From Flammula alnicola (taxonomy: Eukaryota; Basidiomycota; Agaricomycetes; Agaricales; Strophariaceae): a DNA stretch of 64,000 nt. A program made the position numbers and the translations under genes. The DNA lies in NCBI GenBank assembly GCA_015499995.1, contig JADNRV010000081.1, positions 178,155 through 242,154 of the forward strand. Direction: 5' to 3'. Position 1 is the stretch's first letter. Every line of letters begins with the position of its first letter. This document shows, one piece after another, positions 54,862 through 64,000 of the stretch. The notes under the pieces are model-generated. The model had not been told where the DNA came from and did no database searches. It worked only from the letters and a program-made list of their open reading frames with translations.

Positions 54862-57396
54862 CGGTTAAAACCATACAAAATTGAGGGCTCAAGTAATCCT
54901 AACAAGGGGAACAAGAGCGCCAATAAGCCAGCGTCAGCGGTAGCTTCTTCATCAAAAGCACCAGCACCACGCACCACTTATAATTCTATAAGGGCAGGGA
55001 CAGAACCCTTACCTTTACCATTACCAAAGAAGAAAGAACCAGTCTCGAGAGAGAAGACCCGCTCAGACTACAGCCAGAAAGTTAGATCCTTTAATAATAT
55101 TCAAAGCGCACCTCGCAGAGTATTATCCAGGACGGCTTCTGTACCTATACAAAGAGCAACCTCCCCACCAGAAGAGGAAGATATGTTACAAGAACCTTTC
55201 CAAACACCGCACATACCAACTAGATCTACTAAGATGGGTATGCCAGCACCAGGAACAAGAGATGCGCCGAAGTTTGATCCAGACAAGGAATCTGAATTGC
55301 TGAGATTTATATCTCGCATGGAGGATCTCTATTCTACTCATTCTATCACGGATGACAAGGAGAAAATAAGGCTGCTAGGGAAATATGCCCCAGCAGAAAC
55401 TGAAGCAGAATGGAGTGCATTTGACGAGTACAAAGCCGGAGTCTGGAAAGCTTTTAGAGATGAAGTCATAAAAAGCTATCCAGAAGCTGCCGCACTCGAA
55501 AGAGGCTCACTGCTACGGTTCAAGAAGATATGCGCAGAGAAAGCTGGGTGACATGGGATTCCTAGGCAAGACCTACATGCTCTATTAGGCCTGAAACGAG
55601 CATTCGTTGCAGAAGCCGAAAAGCTGTTGGTAACACCAGTGCTTATGTCAAATAAAGAGCTAGTGACGGAGTTCCTAGGATGCCTGTCGGAAGAATTTCA
55701 GCAAAGACTGAAAGACAAGATGGACGATTTGGCAGACGCAAAAGGGGCATCTACAAGCGCGACGACAGCAACAACAGCTGCTGGAGAAACCAGGGTAGAA
55801 GATCGCTACAAATGGAAGGAAGTGATCGAAACCGCCGTTATCATAGTGAGACGGTCCTCACAGCCGCTCGAAAGGATGAGCGAGGATTTGGTTCGTGGAG
55901 CTTCGGGCGAACGAAGAGAAGACACTATTAAAATGGAAGAGACTGTAGCCAGACTGGCGGATTCCTTAAAAATCCAACAGCAGCAGCAACAGGAGATGCG
56001 ACAGTACAGCCAAGTGATGGACCGACGCTTTGAGCAGCTAATCTCAGCAATAAAAACTCAAGCGATCCAGCCACAAGCAGGAGCGTCGCAGCCTTACTCT
56101 TACCAACAGCAATACCCAAGGAATAATGCGTATAACCCAGGAACTAGTAGTAGCAGGCCATATCCAGATGAGTGTTACTATTGTAAAGAAAAAGGACACA
56201 GAATGAACGAGTGTCCGCACGCACTTAAACACTTGGATCTGAAATGGATCAAGCGCGTAGACAGGTGGTTAAAGCTACCTGATGGCTCACCGCTACCTAC
56301 AGATGGGGAAAGGTCACGCAGAGAAGTGGTGGAACAGTTGTATAAAACAAGGCCGGGTATTATACCAATGGCTAAAGTAAATATGCAATCCTTCTACCAG
56401 GGAAGCGACCAAACCCAAGAAGTGATGCTACAAGATATGCAAGACCCAAGGGTTTCGCAATTATTAAACGGGTTGGCACAGCTACTAGGAAGAGAGACCG
56501 TGGATAGAATTAGTGATGGGCACGGGTAACCCACGGGCGAATTTTTGTCGACCCGCACCCGTACCCGCCAAAACCCGCACCCATGGCCACGGGTACGGGA
56601 TCCCGTGCTTGCAGGTGCGGGTTTGCAGGTGACCCGTGGGTACAGAAACCCGTGCGGGTTTGATGGGGACGTCGTGAGAACTTGTGCTATTGTAACAATG
56701 TTGAATTAGAATTAGAATAAATTTTATCAAACTACATTACATAATTAACTATTCTGGTAACTAAAGAACATTTTTGACACACATTTCGGAGTTTTCCGTG
56801 TGCCGGCCGAAAACCCGTGACCCGGCTCATGGGTACGGGTTTGCCTGAGGGTGACTCAATTCCCACCCGCACCCGTACCCGCTAGACCCGTACCCGCAAA
56901 CCCGCACGGGTGTCGATACCCGTGCCCATCACTAGATAGAATGATAGCGGAAGAAAGGGAGCCCTCACCCCTGGATGGGATAGAGGAGGAAGAAGAGAAC
57001 TGTCGGGTTTTTGAATAGTTCGAGGATGGGAAAGCCTGGGACTGCGAAGAAACCGACCTCTTCCGGAAGACCCAAGGCCCCTGAGGACAGAAACTGCAAG
57101 AGTCGAGTAGAAATAGAAGAGTCAGAAGATGAGGGGAGCGATGAGCAAGAAGAGGAGGACGTGAGGAGAGGTCCACCCCGAAAAAGCAAAAGAGATCAAG
57201 TAGCGCCCAGGGTATTACCTAAAGCGGTAATTGATCCACCAAGGCCCAAGGAGTTGCCATATGTAGACGTCCCAGCATTGCGATATGTGGCACGACCTAC
57301 AGGCGCGCCTAAGCCTAGAGAAGTAGAAACAAGACCGGGGCCGGCATACAAAAACCGAGCACCCATAGAAGACGAAGTCAACTCAGAAAAGATATT
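54862..57396 (+). pseudogene. Gag and linker of element B, broken
   Basis: The frame is open from 54862 but I find no upstream ATG in it. The first usable ATG is 55183, so the original start may be lost. The Gag reads PAPGTRDAPKFDPDKESELL, then FISRMEDLY, an in-frame TGA at 55549-55551 (before HGIPRQDLHALLGL), and on to a CCHC zinc knuckle CYYCKEKGHRMNEC at about 56173. At 56510 a MITE interrupts VDR|MIAE. Beyond it the frame shifts near 57000 and a basic/acidic linker (KKPTSSGRPKAPEDRNCK, VDVPALRYVARPTGAPKPRE) runs to the second insertion at 57397. In the intact element gag and pol appear to have formed one long ORF. Confidence 0.85.
56511..56934. mobile_element. Non-autonomous hAT MITE (424 bp)
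   Basis: Inverted ends TAGTGATGGGCACGGGTA with an exact 8-bp duplication GATAGAAT (56503-56510 and 56935-56942). GC-rich subterminal repeats (ACCCGTACCCGC) flank an AT-rich core. Its end sequence resembles that of the larger hAT element at 29669-35747. Confidence 0.93.
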
Positions 57397-60300
57397 GCAT
57401 CAGGAAAAACACTTTTTCCCCAGGTCTTCCCAAGGAAATCCTAGGGCAGCCTAAGAGTGCTAGGTCAGTCAGGTTGCTCATACTCTCTTGGGCGTCAGTT
57501 AGGAGATAACTTTTCTTTAGGGTAACCTCGGGCTTCCCTAGGATGCCCTAGGACGTACCGGAGGCAACCTAATGGTTTCCTAGATTTCAGTCAAATTTAC
57601 TCAGAGTGTCCTAGGACAACACAATAGGTCTTAGGATTGGGTCAATTTGCATTTCTGTTGCCCTGGGGTTCCCTTGTCCTGCCTCTAAGCACACTTTTCC
57701 GGTAGGTTTGAATCAATATATATTATAGTACAATATAGTACAAGGACTATTATTAAACAAACTATGTAACTATCTATAGTTACATCTAATATACTCGCAG
57801 TGTCATCAGGTAGTTGTCACCACAGCATCATGGGGTAGTCTTTGATGTACCTGCAGCATCGTGGATTCATCGTGGATTCATCATGGATGCACCTGCGGTC
57901 TCATGGGGTCATCATTGTTGGACTGCGGCTGTCCCTTCTCCGCCACCCAGATCCTTCAAGAGTGAACACCTGCGGTGTCGCGGTGTCATGGCGTCATTGT
58001 CGTTGGACCCGCGGGGTCATGAAGTCATCATCGTTGCACCTGCGGTGAAAAGGAGATAATGACATGGTTAACATCATTGTCTCTGTATAGCCCATGAGGT
58101 GGTAAGTAGTATATTATGTGAGAGATGAATAATGGAATGAGTCATAAGACCCACTCCACAACGCACCTCGTGGGACTCCCTCTTTGTGGCTGGCGCTGTC
58201 TCGCATGTTCAGTGTTGGAAGGGGAAGCAAGAGCCAGCCCACATCACTTAAGTGGAAGGGTACTCAGCTCATTTACCTAGCATAGTAGCTATCAGTATTA
58301 AATATAAAGAACTAAAAACTCACCAGACACCAAAAGGCAGCAAAGGAACAGGGAGGGAGCGAGGGTTAAACGTTAAACGTTAACATGTAAGTTGAACCAG
58401 TGTGGGACAGTGTCGTCATCTGCTCATGCATATGAGGGAGAGGTGGGCGAGGCAGCAGCCTCAAACCTCATTCTACACAAATGAGAGGGGATGTGGGTTA
58501 GAGCCATCATACAGGATGGCTTGCCACGTACCTGGTCACTGTCATGCCTCTCGTTCTCCTCTGCGTGCCCGTCGCCCCCATCGTTGCTGTGTTTCATAGC
58601 CATTGGGCTCACTTGCGATGACGAGCCAATGTGCACTGCCATGGGTATTGTCATCGCTTGTGCCGTCCTTGCTGGTGCTCGTATGCTCAGCATTGGGAGG
58701 TGAAGGAGGAGGAGCTGGCCCACATTTCTCAGGCGGGGCTGCACAGCTCATTTACCTAGCAAAGTAGCTGTCAGTATCAATTATAAAGAAACTGAAAACT
58801 TACCGCTCACCAAAGGATGGGTGAACAAACGGAGAGGAAACGAGCGTTGAGCGTTAAGTTCAACTTTGGAACTCGAACGTTGTTCAACATGTCATGTGAA
58901 CCATTCGAACTCCGCAGATTTGAGATACGATCATGTGACTGAACGCGTCGCGTCGTGCTCTCCCTTTCGTTGATTTCTGTGACATATTTGCGACATGCAT
59001 GTTGCAAATTCATAACGCCCGATAACGCCTCGCCGCATCGTCACTCCCCCGAACCCTCTCCATGACTCTGCGTTTCCTGGCCAATCCGGTCATTCTCGGA
59101 AACTGCCGGATTATGGATCAGCAACGTTGAACGTTGTCGATCTTCGACTCCACGCCCTTCACCTCAACCCGCTCTCTCTCGTTCCGTCTTCTTGTCGAGG
59201 GATATAGGTGGGCAGCGAGGGGACCGAGCGATCAAGGGGAGGCCCTAGTAGAGGGGGACCCGCGAGGTACGTGAGCGGAACGAGTCGGCAGCACCGACTC
59301 GTTCCGCACTTCTACTTCAAACCACACACATTGCGCTCACCTCTCCCAACAGCTTATACGAGGAGACGACGAACTGCCGTTCGTCGAATCTGTGCTTGGG
59401 ACATCCACCACAGCCTTACACCACCCGCAAGCCCCATCCGCTGCGTCATTTGGCGTTGGACACCCCCGTCATCGTCACCTTCACCAACCGCCCACTCCCC
59501 TCGAGGACGAATCTGCGACGCCGCGGTTACATCGATGATGAATCCACGACGCCCCAGGTGCGGACGACCGCACGATGCCTTGTTGCATCGACGATGAATC
59601 CATGACGCCGCGGGTGCACCGACGACGAGCCCACGCCGCCGGAAATCGACGACCCCTCCACGATGCCACCCTCCACCCACAGGCGTATGAGGAGACGACG
59701 AACATGCGTCGTCTCCTCGTACAAATTGTCGTCGCCTGGGTAAACCAGGCGTCGCCCACCAGCTACCTGGTTCCAACAGCACCAGCACCCCCACCGCCGC
59801 CCGTCATCCCCACTTCTGCCACCCACTGCCCTTCCTCCGGGCTCACCACGCCCCCTACTCCACGATGCCGCGGCTACAACGACGACGGCGCAACTATGCG
59901 GCAGGTGCAACAACGATGACGCCGTAGCTGCGGGTACGACGACGACGAAGCCACGACGCCGCGGGTGCATCAACGACGACACGATGACGCCGCAACGGCG
60001 GATGCAACGACGATGACCCCGCGATGCCGCAGCTGCAGGTGCAACGACGACGCCGCAATGGCGAGTTGCATCAACGACGACACGATGACGCCGCAACGGC
60101 GGATGCAACGACGATGACCCCGCGATGCCGCAGCTGCAGGTGCAACGACGACGCCGCAATGGCGAGTGCATCGACAACGAGGGCCCAGTGACGACACAGC
60201 TGCGGGTGCAATGACGAGGACGCCACGACGCTGCGGGTGCAACGACGTCGTCGACCCAGTGACCCGGGCGCATCTGCAACCCCGACACCTGCGCAGCTGC

Positions 60301-61255
60301 GAGCGCAGCGACGGACTCGCGAGCTCGTCCCCGCTTGAACCTCGTTTCAGCCATTAAGCACAACCCACCCTCACCGCCATGTCTTGGAACTGCTGCGAGA
60401 CTCGCACGAAACTGCGGCGGCACGCCCAACACTGGCGTGGCTCAACGAAGTCTGCTCCACCATCAAGTTCCAGCTCAAGAAGGTTCTGTGCTTGGGTGTC
60501 ACCGTTGGACATGTCGAGATGAACGACGACTAGGTCCTCGGGAACATCATGTTGAGTACATTGTTTGATGACTCTCATTCTCTTGACTCATTTCTTACCA
60601 TTTTCCATTTGTATAGGCATTGACTCCCTCGTCTCGCTCCTCAAGAAGAACTGGCAAAACATCAAGTCCCTGCACATCAAGTCCATGATGGGCAAGCCCA
60701 TTTGTCTGTACGCATAACCGCTGTCACTGCACCCGCAGTGTCGATGAGCCCCACGACGTCGCGGGTGCATCAACCCCGCGGATGCATCTCCGACGAGTCC
60801 ACGACGCCGCGGGTGCATCTCCGACGAGCCCGCGACGTCGTGGGGCTCATCGACGCTGTGGGTGCATTGACGACAAGCCCCACAATGTTGCGGGTGCATC
60901 GACGCCGCGGATGCATTGACGACAAGCCAACAACGTCATGGGTGCATAGTAGATACTTTGGAAATATAATTTTACATTATGTAGCTATAAAATGAATTAT
61001 ATTTGGAAAAGGCCACCTCTTAGACTGCTCTGAAAGTGTCATAGGATATATTAAAATTGATTCAACCTTCTGGGAAGTCTCCTGGCATCACAGGAGTGTC
61101 ATAGGATATATTAAAATTGATGGAACTTTCTGGGAAGTCTCCTGGCGTCACAGGAGTGACCCAGGGCACATATAGTGCCCTGGGATGCCCCGGTAGTATG
61201 TCTTCCAGCCAAATTTTCCTAGGATGACCTGGGGCAAAAGTGTTTTTCCTGATGC
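57397..61255. mobile_element. Non-coding TIR element, copy 2 (3859 bp)
   Basis: Same ends as copy 1 (GCATCAGGAAAAACACTTTT inverted at both sides), the same subterminal blocks, and the same order of interior modules: the AACGCCTCGC and GGGGACCCGCGAGGTACGTG region, the CTTACACCACCCGCAAGCCC region, then the GACGACGCCGC repeats. It lacks the long AT-rich block present in copy 1 before the right end. It has no transposase gene. It interrupts the Gypsy polyprotein between GEKI-like and LAAILD codons. Confidence 0.87.
59968..60166 (+). repeat. Two tandem 99-bp units in TIR copy 2
   Basis: The sequence starting CATCAACGACGACACGATGA at 59968 repeats at 60067 nearly unchanged. It is part of a longer GACGAC-rich, GC-rich array. 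Confidence 0.85.
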
Positions 61256-64000
61256 TGGCTGCTATCCTAGATACGCCAGTAACCGTACCACTCAAGAACC
61301 TATTCGGTTCGCCTGATAGTCCGGTCACTAAAGCGTTTGCTAAAAAGATAACCAAAACCAGACAGCCAGTCTTAATTGAGGAGGTTTTAGATGAGGAATA
61401 TGAGAAGCCAAGAAGGAGTGACGCTTCGGCGCCACGGGTGACATTCGCGCATGATCTACAGTTTAAGGATGATAAGATCAATGAATGGGCGGATACCATG
61501 CTGCAAAATCCTGAATGGAATGTAGCGAGCGATCCTGTGTTGCAGTTTATACAAGAACACGACGGGGCGCTGCCGGATAAACCCATAGTAGCGAGAGAAT
61601 CTCTGGCGCTTAGGTCTATCTATCCAAAGATCAATCAAATGGGCCAAGAAGAGGCTGTGGTAGATCCTGGCTCACAGATTGTGTCTATGGCAGAAGAAGT
61701 CGCTATTGAACTAGGCTTAACCTGGAACCCAGGAATTACGGTGAATATGCAGAGTGCGAACGGAACAACGAACAGGACGCTAGGTCTAGCATGGGACGTA
61801 CCATTTAACCTTGGTGGACTCATACTCTACTTACAGGTTCACATCCTTAAAAATCCTGCGTACCGAGTTTTGTTGGGAAGACCGTTTGACGCGCTAACCC
61901 GGAGTGGGATTCAAAATGAGATGGATGGTAGTCAAACTATCACTATCACGGATCCTAATACTGGAAAGCGAGTATGCCTACCTACATATGAACACGGTGA
62001 AAACCCTGTAGAATACAGGAAGAAGCATCAGCAGACAACCCATGAACAAGCTCAGGCTTTTTAGACGACCTCGAGGAATTTATCCCAGATGAAGGAGAGG
62101 TAGTGATGATGATAGAGCTTGTTGAGAACGAGAAAAAGTTGCACGTACGATACGCACAGCACAAAGATAATGGAACATTCACGGATGAAGGAAAAAGGCT
62201 CGCCTTTTTATCATGCGCACTAGATGAGGAGGTCATAGAGGGAGACGAGCGTGTAAAAATCGAATCCTACCTTAACCAAATCTATCCTGGTAAGCTAGAA
62301 AAAGAGGACCAAGGGCCAGCGGCATCAGTCTACTTAGGAAAGAAATATAAACCAGTCGCTTTGAAAGTAAAGCCAGTTTATGCGTCTCTGCCAGAGCAGT
62401 ACAGGATCAAGCGGGAAATCAAGGGAGATCCGTTAGCAGATATGCCCAAGCTTAGTAAAAACCCACCTGATTTTGAGCCCAAAGGAAGATATACACAAGA
62501 AAGAAAAGATGCGATGGATAAAGTACACGAGGGAGACTTCTTGTTACCAGAAGAACGCAAGCTGGTACATCAGCTCATCGCGGAACAAAACCAGGCGTTC
62601 GCTTGGGAGGATGATGAGCGAGGAAAATTCAGGGAAGACTTCTTCCCTCCCGTAGTCATTCCTACCATAGAACATAAGCCATGGGTAGAAAGAAATATCC
62701 CAATTCCTCCGGGAATTTATGATGAAGTATGTAAGATCATCAGGTCCAAGGAAAAATCACAGGTCTACGAGCCTTCCAACTCCCCGTATCGATCTCGCTG
62801 GTTTACCGTGGCCAAGAAAAATGGGAAGCTCAGGATCGTGCATAGTTTGGAACCCTTGAACAAGGTAACCATCGCGCACTCCGGCCTTCCGCCCGCAACA
62901 GAAGAATTAGCCGCGCATTTTGCAGGCCGAGCTTGCGGCGGAATGTTTGATTTATATGTGGGATATGATGAACGACAGCTAGCAGAGCAGTCGCGCGATC
63001 TTACTACATTCCAGACTCCCTACGGCGCTATGCGCTTGGTAACCTTACCTATGGGCTGGACAAACTCCGTTCCCATCTTTCATGATGATGTTACATTTAT
63101 TTTGAAAGAAGAGACACCCGATTTTACGATACCTTATATCGATGATGTACCTGTCAGAGGACCTCTGACTCGCTACCAAAATAAAGATGGCACTTATGAG
63201 ATGATACCAGAAAACCCGGGAATTAGACGCTTCATATGGGAACATATGCAGAATGTCAATCGGGTAGTGCAACGCATGAAATATTGCGGCGGCACATTTT
63301 CAGGATATAAATCAGTAATATGCGCAGCAGATATTACCGTAGTCGGTCACTTGTGCACTATGGAAGGACGCAAACCAACCACGAGCGCGTAAAGCAGATC
63401 ATGGATTGGGACGAATTTGCGGACCTATCCCAGGTCAGAGGTTTCCTCGGTACTGTCGGCGTACTGCGCAGTTACATCTCTAATTATGCGATCAGGGCCA
63501 GGTTCCTACAAAGACTAACGCATAGTCGCGAACCATTTGTTTGGGGACCAGACCAAGAGGAGTCTGTAAAATTATTGAAGGATGGAGCACAGAACGCATA
63601 CGCGTTGAAAGCTATTGATTATGAAGGACAGGGAGATGTAGTATTGGCAGTGGACAGTTCTTACATAGCAATAGGTTTCTATGTCTTCCAAGAAGATATA
63701 AATGATGCCAAGAAACACTACTATGCGAGATTCGGGTCCATTACAATGAATGACAGAGAAGCGCGCTACTCCAACCGAAGCGTGAGCTGTTCGGATTAAA
63801 GCGTGCCCTCGAAAACAATCGAAAATGGTTAATTGGTTGCCGAAAATTAGTAGTCGAGACAGACACTAAGTACATTGCTGGGATGTTACAACATCCTGAC
63901 ATGATGCCTAATGCGGTAATTAACGATGGATTGAACAGATTGGGATGTTCCACTTCACCCTGAGGCACAAAGCTGGGAAAGACCTTTGAACCTGACTTTC
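61256..64000 (+). pseudogene. Pol of element B: protease, reverse transcriptase, RNase H (frameshifted, partial)
   Basis: The protease domain holds AVVDPGSQIVSM, where the family usually has DSG or DGG. The reverse transcriptase holds RFxTVAKKNGKLRIVHSLEP, GMFDLYVGYDERQLA, TTFQTPYGAMRLVTLPMGWT and the catalytic PYIDDVPV. After it come LSQVRGFLGTVGVLRSYISN, and RNase H with VLAVDSSYIAIGFY, YYARFGSITMNDREARYS and LVVETDTKYIAGML. Single-base frameshifts lie near 62060 (AQAF* versus FLDDLEEF), 63370, 63775 and 63925, and the element is cut by the window edge before integrase. It cannot make a full polyprotein. If the sequence came from an error-prone assembly some of the frameshifts might not be real. 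Confidence 0.88.

Larger units (their letters stand above)
52974..64000 (+). mobile_element. Ty3/Gypsy element B (runs off right edge)
   Basis: 5' LTR 52974-54741, primer-binding site at 54744, gag with CCHC knuckle, then protease, reverse transcriptase and RNase H up to the window edge, all in one direction. It carries two insertions: a 424-bp hAT MITE (56511-56934) and a 3859-bp TIR element (57397-61255). Integrase, polypurine tract and 3' LTR lie outside. It is inserted in the 3' LTR of element A. Confidence 0.93.

Overview
The window looks like nuclear DNA of a mushroom-forming basidiomycete (Agaricomycete). The reasons are many short introns of about 45-65 nt, an F-box-like gene, a HET-domain gene and a NACHT-ankyrin NLR, KDZ (CxC2-type) and hAT transposases, and Ty3/Gypsy retroelements with a YIDD reverse transcriptase. 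All calls come from reading by eye; no search was run.

Bases 1-29300 are an accessory gene region shaped by segmental duplication. Four genes look complete: an F-box-like protein (3416-4546), a beta-trefoil protein fused to a hexokinase-like domain (6750-9195), a HET-domain protein (14011-16179, minus) and a C2-like/NACHT/ankyrin NLR (20077-24751). Around them lie broken or truncated copies of other genes: PHO88/SND3 (three copies), PPE1 methylesterase, a DUF829/TMEM53 protein, a BTB protein (two copies), a second F-box copy, a NACHT fragment, and two inverted copies of a segment I do not recognise. Bases 1 to about 1950 are an inverted copy of about 17310-20154, so exon 1 of a second NLR sits at the left edge, head to head with the complete one.

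Bases 29300-64000 are nested transposons. An hAT element (29669-35747, exact 8-bp target duplication) lies inside a tract of palindromic repeats and itself carries a 646-bp hAT MITE and a solo LTR. A minus-strand KDZ transposase gene (36190-43050) follows. It is split by a 3.66-kb terminal-inverted-repeat element and cut at its 5' end by a gag-only LTR element with very long (4.7 kb) LTRs (element A). Element A's 3' LTR is interrupted by a Gypsy element (B, 52974 to window end), which in turn carries a 424-bp hAT MITE and a second 3.86-kb copy of the TIR element.

The most unusual gene is the fusion at 6750-9195. One exon joins a ricin-B-like beta-trefoil to a full-length hexokinase fold. The sugar-side residues are mostly kept, but the three ATP-binding motifs are lost or eroded, and the reading frame stays open across 12 exons if three GC-AG introns are accepted. 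The second theme is the NLR/HET neighbourhood, where 13 almost identical 33-residue ankyrin repeats differ mainly at a few positions, the known pattern of fast-evolving fungal recognition proteins.
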